64,000 bases of DNA from Chloroflexota bacterium (GCA_026389845.1 JAPLHB010000054.1:45493-109492), one strand, 5' to 3'. Positions 34,785-48,530 are shown, counted from the first letter of the stretch. The notes: a model not told the origin generated them from the letters alone. A program made the numbers and translations.

Positions 34785-39586
<4,802 letters not shown>

Positions 39587-39621
39587 TAATGGATTCATAG
39601 CAAAAAGGAGAAAGTGTCATC

Positions 39622-40767
39622 ATGGCAAATGGACAAGAGGAGAAAGCCCCGGTTCGTGGGCTGGAAGGCGTCGTGGCGGCCGAGACCAGCGTGTCTTACG
39701 TGGATGGCATCCACGGCAGGCTGCTCTATCAGGGATACGACATCCATGATATCGCCGAGCAAATGAGCTTCTCCGAAACGGTGTTCCTGCTCTGGCGCGG
39801 TCGGCTGCCGACGCGGGCCGAGAGCGACGCCTTTCGTTCGGAAGTGGTCGCCGAGATGCGGCTGCCCAGCCAGGTGGTGGAGATGCTCCGGCTCACCCCG
39901 CCCAACAGCCATCCCATGAGCGTGCTGCGCGGCGCGGTCAGCATGTTGGCGAACTTCGACCCCGACGCGGAAGACATCTCACCCGACGCCAACTGGCGCA
40001 AGGCCAGGCGCCTGCTGGCCCAGATCCCGACCATCATCGCCGACCTGCATCGCGTGCGGTGTGGACAGCCGCTGCTTTCGCCCGACCCGAGCTTCGGCAT
40101 CCCGGCCAACTTCCTGTACATGTTGCGCGGCACGCCGCCGACTGAGCTTGAGGGGCGGGCGATGGAGGAGCTCATGGTGTTGATGGCCGACCACGAGTTG
40201 AACGCCAGCACCTTCACGGCGCGGGTGATCGCCAGCACCCTGTCCGACATGCATTCGGCACTGACGGGCGCGCTCGGCGCGTTGAAAGGCCCGCTCCACG
40301 GCGGCGCTAACCAGCGGGTGATGGAGATGATCCTGGACATCCCGGATGTGGCGACGGTCCAGGCCTACATCGCGGGCATGTTGGAGACCAAGAAGCGCAT
40401 CATGGGTTTCGGCCATCGCGTCTATCGCACGGAGGATCCGCGCACCCAGCACCTCCGCAAGTATTCGGAGTTGCTCTGCGCGTCGAGCGGCGAGAAACGT
40501 CTGCACGACATCGCCCAGCGCATCGAGCAGACGGTCGTGGATGCCAAGGGCATTTATCCCAACGTGGACTTCTACTCGGCGACCGTGCAACATGCGATGG
40601 GTATCCCGCCGGAGTACTTCACGGCCGTTTTCGCGGCCGCGCGCGCCGCCGGCTGGATCGCGCACATCATCGAACAGTACGCCGACAACCGGCTGATCCG
40701 GCCCACGTCCAGGTACACAGGCGAGATGGGCCTGCCGTTCGTGCCGATGAAAGATCGGAGCGTGTAA
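39622..40767 (+). CDS. Citrate synthase family protein
   Basis: The 381-residue type II citrate/2-methylcitrate synthase has the catalytic histidines in GPLHGGANQ and GFGHRVYR and the catalytic Asp in YPNVDFYSA. It condenses oxaloacetate with acetyl-CoA (or propionyl-CoA). AAAAAGGAG lies upstream of the ATG. It follows gltB by 35 bp, which links carbon entry to 2-oxoglutarate with nitrogen assimilation, and may be co-transcribed. Citrate and methylcitrate activity cannot be separated from the sequence alone. Confidence 0.93.
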   Translation: MANGQEEKAPVRGLEGVVAAETSVSYVDGIHGRLLYQGYDIHDIAEQMSFSETVFLLWRGRLPTRAESDAFRSEVVAEMRLPSQVVEMLRLTPPNSHPMSVLRGAVSMLANFDPDAEDISPDANWRKARRLLAQIPTIIADLHRVRCGQPLLSPDPSFGIPANFLYMLRGTPPTELEGRAMEELMVLMADHELNASTFTARVIASTLSDMHSALTGALGALKGPLHGGANQRVMEMILDIPDVATVQAYIAGMLETKKRIMGFGHRVYRTEDPRTQHLRKYSELLCASSGEKRLHDIAQRIEQTVVDAKGIYPNVDFYSATVQHAMGIPPEYFTAVFAAARAAGWIAHIIEQYADNRLIRPTSRYTGEMGLPFVPMKDRSV

Positions 40768-40792
40768 TCGCAGTACCGCAAAACTCGCTATT

Positions 40793-40952
40793 TGTCACCC
40801 CTTCGTTGCACTCAGGGCAGGCTCTGAGCGGGTTGGTCCCGTGAGGTGTGCTGCGGCGAGAATCCAGCGAAGGGTCTCGTCTCGGCACAGAGATTCTTCG
40901 CTGGTGTCGCGCCGTAACAAGAGTTCAGGGGCAGATCCGCTCAGAATGACAG
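40793..40952 (+). repeat. MITE-like element, copy 2
   Basis: A 160-bp palindromic element begins TGTCACCCC, contains GAGCGGGTTGGTCCCGTGAG, inverted AATCCAGCGAAG and ATTCTTCGCTGG arms, and ends CCGCTCAGAATGACAG. It lies 26 bp behind citrate synthase and might also serve as its terminator. Confidence 0.8.
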
Positions 40953-41098
40953 GCGGCGGGTAGCAACTTTTGCGCTATTGCGTTTAATCCAATACGGTTC
41001 AGTTGCGCGCTGGAACGGTTGATCGCCGGGTCTGGCGCTCTGGAGCCGAGGCTTTGGCCGGTTCGGTTGTCGGTCGCAAGCGACTCTCCGGCTAAAAG

Positions 41099-41178
41099 CC
41101 TATTCGAATAACCAGCGGAGGCGGCTCCCACGCCGCCGGTTGCGGGCATGGGAGCCCGCGCTGCTATTATTCGAATAG
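41099..41178 (+). mobile_element. 80-bp element with CCTATTCGAATA terminal inverted repeats
   Basis: CCTATTCGAATA at 41099-41110 and TATTCGAATAGG at 41167-41178 are perfect inverted repeats flanking the GCGGAGGCGGCTCCCA/TGGGAGCCCGCGCTGCTAT palindrome. The core is shared with 34074-34134 and 60745-60821. It encodes no protein. Another TATTCGGATAGGCA end lies at 41264-41278. Together with the MITE-like copy 2 it accounts for most of the gap 40768-41281. Confidence 0.6.
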
Positions 41179-41216
41179 GCAACTAAGACCCTTACTCCGG
41201 CCTGTAACACCAGCTC

Positions 41217-41262
41217 GGGCCGGTCTCTGACCGTGCCCGGCTCGGTCGGAGACCGGCCTCAG
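41217..41262. repeat. Palindrome GGCCGGTCTCTGACCG / CGGTCGGAGACCGGCC
   Basis: A near-perfect inverted repeat of about 16 bp per arm with a short centre lies directly downstream of the aldo/keto reductase gene. It may act as terminator for it, although no U-tract follows. Confidence 0.5.
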
Positions 41263-41281
41263 CAGATATTCGGATAGGCAC

Positions 41282-42256
41282 TCACTGCGACCACTTCGTC
41301 GGTTGCCGCAGCCACCGGTGTTTGCGCAGCTCGGCGTGGAGGTCGGCCGGCAGCGGGCCGGCATCCGAGGCCGCCACGTTGGATTCCACGTGCCGCGGCT
41401 TCCTCATGCCGGGGATGATCGTGCTCACCGTCGGGTTGTTCAGGATGAATCGCAGCGCCATGTCCGGCAGCGTCAGGCCATTGGCCGCAGCCAGGGCCTT
41501 GAGCGGCTCGGCGCGAGCGATGCTGGCCTTCAGGTTCTCCGGCACGAAGTAGGTGTTGCGCCAGTCCCCTTCCGGCCACTTGCTGTCCAGGGTCAGCGCA
41601 CCGGTGAGCGTCCCCTCGTCGAACGGCACGCGGGCAATCACGGCCACGTCGTGCTCGGCGCACGCGGGGAACAATTCGTCCTCGGGATTCTGGTCGAAAA
41701 TGTTGTAGATCACCTGCACCGCGTCAACCAGCCCGCTGCGCACCGTGGCCACGCCGTTCCACGGCTCCCAACGGTTGAGGCTGACGCCAACGGCCTGGAT
41801 CAGCCCCTGCTGCTTTAGCTCGTCCAACTTCTTCGCCCAGCGGTCGTCGGCCACCCAGGCATCCTCCCAGGTGTGGAACTGGATCAGGTCGAAGCTCGCC
41901 AGCCCGGCGTTCGCCAGGCTGCGGCGGACGTACTCCTCGATGTGCTCCGGCGGGAAGCAATCGTCCAGCGTGAATTCGCGGCGACTGGGCCACTTGAAGT
42001 TCTTCGGCGGAATCTTGGTCGCCGTGTAGAGCTTCCTGCCAGGATTGGCCCGCACGAGCTGGCCCAACAACCCCTCGCTGTGCCCGCGACCGTAGCCCCA
42101 GGCCGTATCGAAGAAGTTGCAGCCCAGCTCGACCGAGTGTTGAAGCGCGGCCAACGACTCGGCATCGTCGGAGCCGCTCCAGCCGCCCATGCCCCACATT
42201 CCATAGCCGACCTCGCTGACCTGCCAGCCGGCGCGTCCAAAACGACGGTACTTCAT
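41282..42256 (-). CDS. Aldo/keto reductase
   Basis: The 324-residue TIM-barrel oxidoreductase has the catalytic tetrad of the family: Asp and Tyr in FFDTAWGYG, Lys in TATKIPP and His in LIQFHTWED. The C-terminal NNPTVSTIIPGMRKPRHVESN segment forms the NADP-binding site. Substrate is unknown; sequence flavour is that of YajO/YhdN-like general reductases. It follows the GNAT gene on the same strand at a 90-bp distance. Confidence 0.92.
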   Translation of the reverse strand: MKYRRFGRAGWQVSEVGYGMWGMGGWSGSDDAESLAALQHSVELGCNFFDTAWGYGRGHSEGLLGQLVRANPGRKLYTATKIPPKNFKWPSRREFTLDDCFPPEHIEEYVRRSLANAGLASFDLIQFHTWEDAWVADDRWAKKLDELKQQGLIQAVGVSLNRWEPWNGVATVRSGLVDAVQVIYNIFDQNPEDELFPACAEHDVAVIARVPFDEGTLTGALTLDSKWPEGDWRNTYFVPENLKASIARAEPLKALAAANGLTLPDMALRFILNNPTVSTIIPGMRKPRHVESNVAASDAGPLPADLHAELRKHRWLRQPTKWSQ

Positions 42257-42345
42257 GTCAACACCTCCTGATTTGAGTTATTTCGCCACGAATTACACGA
42301 ATTCTGACGAACCTTTCCGTTCGTGTGATTCGGGGCTGAATTCTG

Positions 42346-43686
42346 TTATGCCATCGGCCAAAAGCTCGACGCCTGCTTCGGGAAGAGCGCGTTGAGCAAT
42401 GCCCGCGCGTCGTCCCCGTCCACCCAACAATCGGCGAACGCGGCCTGCAGCTCTTCCAGCGTTCGATGGCCGAACAGCAGTTGCAAAAAGGTCAGGCCCG
42501 GGAAACCGACCGAGCCGCCATCGTCGCGCGTCGCGGTCCAGGGCTCGACGGTCGTGAGCCGGCCATTCTCGAAGGCCAGCCGCAGCCCGTCGCGATAGAA
42601 GTCGAGCTTGAGGTCGCCGGTATGCCCGACCGCGGCCGAACGGGCCAACCGCGCTTCCAACGCCGGCGCGATATGTCGCAGGAAAGCGGGCAGATCGGGC
42701 ACGCGCAGATACCAGGCGTAGGGCCGGCACAGGTTGGGCAGCCGATCCTTGGTGATCTGCAAGAGCGGATGGTCGGCACCCATCCAGAACCCCAATCCCT
42801 CGAAGAGCTTGCCGTCCCGCACCGCGTACTGCTCGCCAGTGGCTCGCAGATAGCGCAACAGGCACGGCGCCACCGCCAGCCACGAAACGCCGGGTTTCAG
42901 TTCCACGAGCATTGTGCCGAGGCGGTTCCACGCGATCCCGTCGGAGTGCCCCACGACGCCGACCGGCTCGCCCGCGGCCGTCTCGATCACGCAGAACTCC
43001 AGGCGGTTGACATTCCCCGGACTCTTGCCGGAGACCTCGTAGCGCCACAGCGTCGCGTCGCGCAGACAGGTCACCCGCCACCGTCGCGATCCATAGGCCT
43101 CGACCTCCGCGAGGAACGGCAGATCGGCTTCGCCGACGAGCCGGAAGCGGAACGCCTCGACCTCGCCCTCCTTCAGCTTCGGGACGTTGGCCGCATAGCC
43201 TATCCGCCCGCCGTGCAGGTTCATCGCCATCTCGTAGCCGAACTGGCGGTAGTAGAATGGGATGCCGGTGATGGCTTGCACCAACTCACCCCGCTCCGCG
43301 CTCCACCGGTGAATTTCCTCGAACTGGACGCGGACCAATCCGCGTTTGCGGTACCCCGGCTCGGTTCCCACCAACTCGGGCCGGCCCACGCCGAACGGGA
43401 TGCCGTCGTAGGCCCAGGTCTGCGAGATCAGGTTGAGCGAGGAGACGATCTTGCCCGTACGCGTGTCTTCGACAATCGTAAAATCGCCGGTTCCGAAGGT
43501 CGGGTGGTTGCCGGAAAGCAGATCGCGCGTCCAGACCGCGATGCGCTCGTCGAATATCGCCGGAGGGTCGGCGTGGAGGCGACCGTTGATCTCGGCCAGC
43601 GTGTCCGCGTCGGCCGGCGTCGAGCGGCGGAGGAGCAGTCCGTCGCCGAGGTCGTGCGGAAGGGGGGAGTGCGCATGTTGAGTCAT
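42346..43686 (-). CDS. GNAT-family N-acetyltransferase (Eis-like layout)
   Basis: The 446-residue protein starts with a GNAT domain (LLLRRSTPADADTLAEI, the acetyl-CoA loop region GTEPGYRKRGLVRVQFEEIH, then ITGIPFYYRQFGYEMAM). A second acetyltransferase-like half follows and the end resembles a sterol-carrier-like fold. This layout is known from Eis-type acetyltransferases, but the substrate here is not predictable. A consensus promoter precedes it. Confidence 0.82.
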   Translation of the reverse strand: MTQHAHSPLPHDLGDGLLLRRSTPADADTLAEINGRLHADPPAIFDERIAVWTRDLLSGNHPTFGTGDFTIVEDTRTGKIVSSLNLISQTWAYDGIPFGVGRPELVGTEPGYRKRGLVRVQFEEIHRWSAERGELVQAITGIPFYYRQFGYEMAMNLHGGRIGYAANVPKLKEGEVEAFRFRLVGEADLPFLAEVEAYGSRRWRVTCLRDATLWRYEVSGKSPGNVNRLEFCVIETAAGEPVGVVGHSDGIAWNRLGTMLVELKPGVSWLAVAPCLLRYLRATGEQYAVRDGKLFEGLGFWMGADHPLLQITKDRLPNLCRPYAWYLRVPDLPAFLRHIAPALEARLARSAAVGHTGDLKLDFYRDGLRLAFENGRLTTVEPWTATRDDGGSVGFPGLTFLQLLFGHRTLEELQAAFADCWVDGDDARALLNALFPKQASSFWPMA

Positions 43687-43725
43687 CCATGTCTCCGATT
43701 CGTTTTAGCTTCGCTGCGTACCTGG

Positions 43726-43754
43726 ATTGTAGTAGCAGGATGGAAGGATGTCAA
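43726..43754 (-). promoter_or_regulatory. Promoter of the GNAT gene
   Basis: On the minus strand TTGACA (43749-43754) and TACAAT (43726-43731) are separated by 17 nt, 40 nt before the start codon. Confidence 0.8.
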
Positions 43755-43787
43755 ACAAAAGGGCGCGCCCTCCGAAACGGCCGCGTC

Positions 43788-43816
43788 TTGACATCTGCGC
43801 CAGGTCTCGTTACACT
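43788..43816 (+). promoter_or_regulatory. Promoter of the secreted GH16-like gene
   Basis: TTGACA (43788-43793) and TACACT (43811-43816) are 17 nt apart on the plus strand. It is back to back with the GNAT promoter. Confidence 0.75.
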
Positions 43817-43873
43817 GACGCTTGCTCGCCATGATGAGTTGTGACGGCGCCGCGTTTCCACCGGAGGCATTCC

Positions 43874-45235
43874 ATGTCGTTCCTTCGCCCAACACAACCG
43901 CTCCTCTGGCTCGCCGGATTGATCTTGCTTCTGCTTCCGGCAATCCTTATCCTGGGCGTGAGACCGACCAGCTCATCGCCGCCGCGCGCACCAGCGACCT
44001 CGTCCCCCTGTCCCGACTACGACGGCGACGGCCAGGTGACAGTGGCCGACGTCCAGGCCGTGGCGACGCGTTGGCGGCTGACCGCGGCGAATTTCGACCC
44101 GGATGGGAATCCGGCTACGCCGAACTATGCGCCAGCCTTCGATCTGGATGGCGATGGCGTCATCACCGTGCTCGACATCCAGGCTGCCGCGGCTCAGCTT
44201 GGCGCCGCGTGCCCCTGCCGGCCGGCGATCGAGTTTACCCACGTGCCGGCCTACGGCTCCACCGAAGACCTGCAGGGTCGCGTCCTCTGCGCCGACCCGA
44301 CAATGCACGCCATCGCGGCCTTCATCTATGTGGACGGCTGGTACAACAAACCCTACTGGAACCCGCGTCTCACCCCCATTCAGCCCGACGGCGCGTGGAC
44401 GTGCGATGTGACCACCGGCGGGGGCGACCCATCGGCCACGCAGCTCGCCGCGTTCCTGGTGCCCGCCGGCTACAATCCACCCGTGATGAACGATGAGGGA
44501 TCGCTCCCCGCCGAACTCTGGGCCAACGTCGAGGCGCATAGGATCGTCAGTCGCGGCGTCAGCCCGCGCATCCTCCAGTTCGCCGGCTACAGTTGGCTGG
44601 TCAAGGCCAGCGAAACGCCAGTGGGGCCGGGTGACAACTACTTCTCCGACCGGCCCGAAGACGTGACCGTAGACGCCGAGGGCCGCCTGCGGATGCACAT
44701 CATCCAACGCGACGGTCACTGGTATAGCACCGAGGTCGTGACCGAAGCGCCCCTGGGCTTCGGCGACTACGTCTTCCGCGTCGCAGCCCTGACGCGGCTG
44801 CTCGATCCGAACGCTGTGCTCGGCCTCTTCACCTGGGACGACGACGCATCGCAGAACAACTTTCGCGAGTTGGACGTCGAGCTGGCCCGCTGGGGCGATC
44901 CGCTGAACCAGATCGCGCAGTACGTCGTCCAGCCATACACTCATGAGGGCAACATATACCGCTTCGATTTCGACCTCCTCGCCGATCGCAGCACCCACTG
45001 CTTCGCCTGGCGATCCGGCAGCGTCGCGTTCCAAAGCGTCTGGGGCGACGCGGCCTGCCCCGGCCCGGCGCAGGGCCAGATCGCCGCGTGGACCTACACC
45101 GGCGCGGACGTCCCGCCTGCCGGCGAAGGCCACACCCGCATCAACCTGTGGCTGATGAGCGGCCATCCGCCGACGGACGGACAGCCGATTGAGGTGGTCA
45201 TCGAAGGGTTTGCGTTTACGCCAGCGCAGAACTGA
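43874..45235 (+). CDS. Secreted dockerin-like/GH16-like protein
   Basis: The 453-residue product has an N-terminal export signal (LLWLAGLILLLLPAILILG), then two calcium-binding dockerin-type EF-hand motifs (DYDGDGQVTVADVQ and DLDGDGVITVLDIQ), and a C-terminal concanavalin-like domain. That domain has YVFRVAAL, LGLFTWDDD and a GH16-type ExDxE signature in RELDVELARWGD, which suggests a beta-glucan-active hydrolase or binding protein. ATG 43874 follows CGGAGG. No cohesin is seen, so the EF-hands may just stabilise the chain. A pectate-lyase remnant follows. Confidence 0.8.
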   Translation: MSFLRPTQPLLWLAGLILLLLPAILILGVRPTSSSPPRAPATSSPCPDYDGDGQVTVADVQAVATRWRLTAANFDPDGNPATPNYAPAFDLDGDGVITVLDIQAAAAQLGAACPCRPAIEFTHVPAYGSTEDLQGRVLCADPTMHAIAAFIYVDGWYNKPYWNPRLTPIQPDGAWTCDVTTGGGDPSATQLAAFLVPAGYNPPVMNDEGSLPAELWANVEAHRIVSRGVSPRILQFAGYSWLVKASETPVGPGDNYFSDRPEDVTVDAEGRLRMHIIQRDGHWYSTEVVTEAPLGFGDYVFRVAALTRLLDPNAVLGLFTWDDDASQNNFRELDVELARWGDPLNQIAQYVVQPYTHEGNIYRFDFDLLADRSTHCFAWRSGSVAFQSVWGDAACPGPAQGQIAAWTYTGADVPPAGEGHTRINLWLMSGHPPTDGQPIEVVIEGFAFTPAQN

Positions 45236-45314
45236 GAGGTGTTTAGAGATGGGGCACTGCGGCTTGAACCCCCGCAGCTTGAAACGGGCGCTTGCAAATT
45301 CACCCCATTCGGAT

Positions 45315-45569
45315 TACAATCTTTGCAACTTGTCGGCAGACACGATCCAGCCCAACAACAGTTGGACGCTCCCGGTCACGGCCAATGCCGCCGACTTCCG
45401 CAGCCTCGCCGCTGATCTTGCCGCGGCGCCGCGGCAGGCCGATGGCAGTCTCCCGCCCAACGACTTCGCCCGCCTGGTCGCGGACAGCGATCTGATTGAC
45501 AAGGGTGTTGATGTCGGCCTGCCCTACTTCGGCAGCGCCCCGGATTTGGGCGCGTTCGAGTGGCATTGA
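45315..45569 (+). pseudogene. C-terminal remnant of a pectate-lyase-like beta-helix protein
   Basis: The stretch encodes Ile-Gln-Pro-Asn-Asn-Ser-Trp, then PVTANAADFRSL, PRQADGSLP and DSDLIDKGVDVGLPYFGSAP, LGAFEWH. This is the characteristic end of right-handed beta-helix pectate-lyase-like proteins. No upstream catalytic part or start codon in a convincing context exists, so it is a decayed fragment. It lies behind the GH16-like gene and next to a shortened MITE-like copy. Confidence 0.65.
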
Positions 45570-45578
45570 GGGTGACTG

Positions 45579-45659
45579 GCTCTGAGCGCCGCGAACGGAT
45601 TCTTCGCTGGATGTTCGCCGTCGCGAGAAGTCAGGGACCAACCCGCTCAGAATGACAGC
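45579..45659 (+). repeat. MITE-like element, copy 3 (internally deleted)
   Basis: An 81-bp version has GGCTCTGAGCG at one end, ATTCTTCGCTGG inside and CCCGCTCAGAATGACAG at the other end; the left half of the longer copies is missing. Confidence 0.7.
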
Positions 45660-45716
45660 TGTCTGAGAGCGCACTATGCGACCGTGCCGAGTATGCCAAG
45701 TGATGAGGCCTAGGCC

Positions 45717-46592
45717 ATGCGACTGATCACCTTTTCCCATCGCGGCCAGGTTCGTTTGGGGGCCATGCTCGTGCGGGATGGGTCGGTGCGCGTTCTGGAT
45801 TTGAGCCAGGCGCAACCCGGCCTGCCCGCCGACATGGTCGAGTTTCTGAACGCGGGCGCGGCCGCGTTGGCCCAGGCCGAGGCCGCCATCCGCGCGGCCG
45901 GCGAGCGCGATCTCCTCCCCATGGCGGACGTAACCCTGCTCGCGCCGGTGCCGCGCCCCGGCAAGATCATCTGCCTGGGGTACAACTACGCGGACCATTT
46001 AGGCATCGGCAGGACCGAGCCGCCCGCCTACCCGATCTTCTTCTGCAAGACCGTCAACACGGTCGTCGGCCCGGGCCAGGCCATCGTCATCCCGCCCATC
46101 ACGAATCAGGTGGACTACGAGGCCGAGTTGGCCGTGGTGATCGGCAGGCGGGCGCGACACGTCGCAGAGGCACGGACCTACGACTTCGTGGCGGGCTATA
46201 CAATCTTCAACGACGTGAGCGCCCGCGATTTCCAGAAGCGCTCCAGCCAGTGGATGCTCGGCAAGTCATTCGACACGTTCGGGCCGATGGGGCCGGTGCT
46301 TGTGACCAGCGACGAAATCCCCGACCCGCATTGCCTGGAGTTGTCGTTGACGTTGAACGGCCTGGAGCTGCAGCGCACCAACACCGCCAACATGATCTTC
46401 CCCATCCCCTTCTTGATCGCTTATCTCAGCGCGGTGCTCACGCTCGAACCCGGCGACGTCATCTCGACCGGCACGCCGGCCAAGACTGCATTGGCGCACA
46501 CGCTCCCGCCCTTTATGCAGCCGGGCGACACGGTCAGAATTGCGATCGAGAAGATCGGCGAACTGGTGAACCCCGTGGTGGCTGAGGGTTGA
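45717..46592 (+). CDS. Fumarylacetoacetate hydrolase family protein
   Basis: The 291-residue protein has a short N-terminal domain and the FAH fold with KIICLGYNYADHL, the metal-binding acids in DYEAELAVVIG and FNDVSARDFQKR, GKSFDTFGPMGP and a GDVISTGTP loop. Such enzymes hydrolyse or isomerise C-C bonds of 2-oxo acids in aromatic or sugar-acid catabolism, for instance acylpyruvate hydrolase or 2-keto-3-deoxyfuconate pathway enzymes. Neighbours do not narrow the substrate. Confidence 0.92.
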   Translation: MRLITFSHRGQVRLGAMLVRDGSVRVLDLSQAQPGLPADMVEFLNAGAAALAQAEAAIRAAGERDLLPMADVTLLAPVPRPGKIICLGYNYADHLGIGRTEPPAYPIFFCKTVNTVVGPGQAIVIPPITNQVDYEAELAVVIGRRARHVAEARTYDFVAGYTIFNDVSARDFQKRSSQWMLGKSFDTFGPMGPVLVTSDEIPDPHCLELSLTLNGLELQRTNTANMIFPIPFLIAYLSAVLTLEPGDVISTGTPAKTALAHTLPPFMQPGDTVRIAIEKIGELVNPVVAEG

Positions 46593-46599
46593 ATCTGCA

Positions 46600-46628
46600 T
46601 TGCGCGGATGCCGCTATTAGGGTAGAAT
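46600..46628 (+). promoter_or_regulatory. Promoter of the secreted Thr/Pro-linker protein gene
   Basis: TTGCGC (46600-46605) and TAGAAT (46623-46628) are 17 nt apart, 38 nt before ATG 46667. Confidence 0.55.
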
Positions 46629-46666
46629 CATCCTTGCGCATGATTTGTCCCGCACGAGGAGTCAAT

Positions 46667-48085
46667 ATGGGACATCGCACAGGGCTATCTACCACCATCT
46701 TTTGGACCGGGCTGCTCCTGCTGGGATTCCTCTTGGCCCCGGCTGCCGGCCCTCTGCTGGTCCCGCCCCTTGCCGCGCCGGCCGCTGCCCACACCCAGGT
46801 TTTCCAAGCCGGTCTGGCCGGCTACACGGGCGTTCGCGACACTTGGGTCAGCCGGCTCGATTGGGACACGACGCCTCAATACACCGTCAACTACGGACAG
46901 AACACCGGCCTGGACGCGACGCCTACATCAACCCCTACCATCACGCCCACGCCGATCATGCCCGCGTGCGTGCGCGACGTCAACGGCAACGACGTGATTG
47001 ACGTTCTGGACATCCAGACCGCGCTCGTCCAACCCGGCTGCCAGGCTTACCTCCCGTTGATCATCGAGCAGTGGCGCAAGCCTACCCCCACCGTCACGCC
47101 GACGCGGACGCTTACTCCCACGCGGACAGTCACGCCCACGGCCAGCCTGACGCCCACCCGGACGCCGATGCGTACGCCGACCGGCACGCCAACCCCGCCG
47201 GCTGCCATCCCGTGCGCGCTGTTCCCGCCGGACAACATCTGGAACACGCGCATTGACACCCTGTCGCTCGATCCGAACTCCTCCACTTATGTCAACACCG
47301 TCGGCGCGACCGGCGGCTTGCACGCTGACTTCGGCGCGGGGCTGTGGGATGGCGGTCCCATCGGCATCCCCTACGCGGTCGTGCCCACCACGCAGCCCCT
47401 TGTCGCGATGACCTTCGACTACGCCGACGAAAGCGACCCCGGCCCCTACCCGATCCCGGCCAGCGCGCCGGTCGAGGGCGGCCGGCAGAGCACCGGCGAC
47501 CGCCACGTGCTGATCGTGCGGAGCGGAGACTGCGAGCTGTACGAAACCTGGGATTCGTGGCCGACGCCCGACGGGAGTTGGTACGCCGGCTCCGGCGCGG
47601 CCTTCGACCTGACCTCGCACGCGCTCCGCCCGGACGGCTGGACCTCGGCCGACGCGGCTGGCCTGCCGATCCTACCCGGCCTGGTGCGCTACGACGAGGT
47701 TGCGAGCGGCGCGATCAACCACGCCTTGCGCTTCACCGTGCCGCAGACGCGCCGCGCATACATCTGGCCTGCGCGGCACTACGCCTCCAACCTGACCGGC
47801 GCGCAGTACCCGCCGATGGGCCAGCGATTCCGGCTGAAAGCCGGCTTCGACATCTCCGGATTTTCCGCCACCAACCAGGTGATCCTGACCGCACTCAAGC
47901 GTTACGGCATGTTCCTGGCCGACAACGGCTCGGCCTGGTACCTCTCCGGCGTGCCCGACGCGCGGTGGAACAACGACGACCTGCACCTGCTTCAAACCAG
48001 CGTCCACGGCGCGGACTTCGAGGCGGTGGACGAATCGGGGCTAATGCTTGACCCGAACTCCGGGCAGGCCAAGTCGCCGCCATGA
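46667..48085 (+). CDS. Secreted modular protein with DNRLRE-like start, dockerin motif and Thr-Pro linker
   Basis: The 472-residue protein has a signal peptide (TIFWTGLLLLGFLLAPAAGP), the first half of a DNRLRE-like carbohydrate-binding module (QVFQAGLAGYTGVRDTWVS), one dockerin-type EF-hand (DVNGNDVIDVLDIQTAL), a Thr/Pro/Arg linker, and a C-terminal domain of about 280 residues starting at PPDNIWNTRIDTL. That domain contains HVLIVRSGDCELYETWDSWP and ALRFTVPQTRRAYIWPARHYAS. Its family is common in secreted proteins of soil and sludge bacteria but I do not know its function. ATG 46667 follows GAGGAG. It probably acts at the cell surface on polysaccharide. Confidence 0.75.
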   Translation: MGHRTGLSTTIFWTGLLLLGFLLAPAAGPLLVPPLAAPAAAHTQVFQAGLAGYTGVRDTWVSRLDWDTTPQYTVNYGQNTGLDATPTSTPTITPTPIMPACVRDVNGNDVIDVLDIQTALVQPGCQAYLPLIIEQWRKPTPTVTPTRTLTPTRTVTPTASLTPTRTPMRTPTGTPTPPAAIPCALFPPDNIWNTRIDTLSLDPNSSTYVNTVGATGGLHADFGAGLWDGGPIGIPYAVVPTTQPLVAMTFDYADESDPGPYPIPASAPVEGGRQSTGDRHVLIVRSGDCELYETWDSWPTPDGSWYAGSGAAFDLTSHALRPDGWTSADAAGLPILPGLVRYDEVASGAINHALRFTVPQTRRAYIWPARHYASNLTGAQYPPMGQRFRLKAGFDISGFSATNQVILTALKRYGMFLADNGSAWYLSGVPDARWNNDDLHLLQTSVHGADFEAVDESGLMLDPNSGQAKSPP

Positions 48086-48193
48086 GCCATAAACGTTCGG
48101 AGAGTGCTCCAAGCTGGAGTAGAGGCTTTAGCCGGAGAGCCGCTTGAGACCAACGATCAGACCGGCTCAAGTCTCTAGTCCAGAGCGCGAAGT

Positions 48194-48222
48194 TTGACAA
48201 ATCGGGGGCTTTGGAGTATAAA
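48194..48222 (+). promoter_or_regulatory. Promoter of the rsgA leader
   Basis: A perfect TTGACA (48194-48199) and TATAAA (48217-48222) are 17 nt apart. The transcript starts about 50 nt before the mini-ORF. Confidence 0.8.
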
Positions 48223-48281
48223 CAGTTCAGTTCAGTTCGGCGCGCAAGCGCCACTTCCATTCCACGAAAGGAGGCAAGTCC

Positions 48282-48371
48282 ATGGCTCATATCGAAGTCT
48301 TGGCGCAAGCCGCTCGGTTTGCGACGATCATGCTTGCCTCTCCCTGGTTGGATGGAGCAGAAGACCGGTAA
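48282..48371 (+). CDS. 29-residue leader mini-ORF upstream of rsgA
   Basis: The ATG has an unusually strong ribosome-binding site (AAAGGAGG, 7 nt spacing) and encodes a 29-residue peptide beginning MAHIEVLAQAARF and ending with an acidic DGAEDR tail. A consensus promoter lies upstream and an intrinsic terminator 24 nt downstream of its stop. The quality of the signals argues that it is translated. It has no run of regulatory codons and no recognised relatives; it may be a regulatory leader peptide for rsgA or a free-standing small protein. Confidence 0.6.
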   Translation: MAHIEVLAQAARFATIMLASPWLDGAEDR

Positions 48372-48394
48372 ACAACCGTTCTCCGTGTGATGCC

Positions 48395-48437
48395 AGGCCA
48401 TGAGCGGCAGCGCGATCGCGCAGCTCATGGCCTTTTT
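48395..48437 (+). terminator. First terminator in the rsgA leader
   Basis: AGGCCATGAGC and GCTCATGGCCT form an 11-bp stem; its 17-nt loop contains a further GCGCG/CGCGC palindrome. TTTTT follows. Confidence 0.85.
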
Positions 48438-48445
48438 GTGTCTTC

Positions 48446-48478
48446 AGACCTGACAGGTTTCCGAAACCTGTCAGGTCT
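48446..48478. repeat. Perfect palindrome AGACCTGACAGGTTT
   Basis: AGACCTGACAGGTTT and AAACCTGTCAGGTCT flank a CCG centre. A related palindrome lies in frame inside the GyrA-like gene at 53329-53361. Confidence 0.85.
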
Positions 48479-48512
48479 CAGGACGCTCGCCTGCGAGGCC
48501 ATGCGCAACACT

Positions 48513-48530
48513 GGCCTGGCAGGCCTTTTT
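48513..48530 (+). terminator. Second terminator-like hairpin in the rsgA leader
   Basis: GGCCT and AGGCC with a 3-nt loop are followed by TTTTTATT, 25 nt upstream of the rsgA start. The stem is short but the U-tract is good. Confidence 0.5.
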
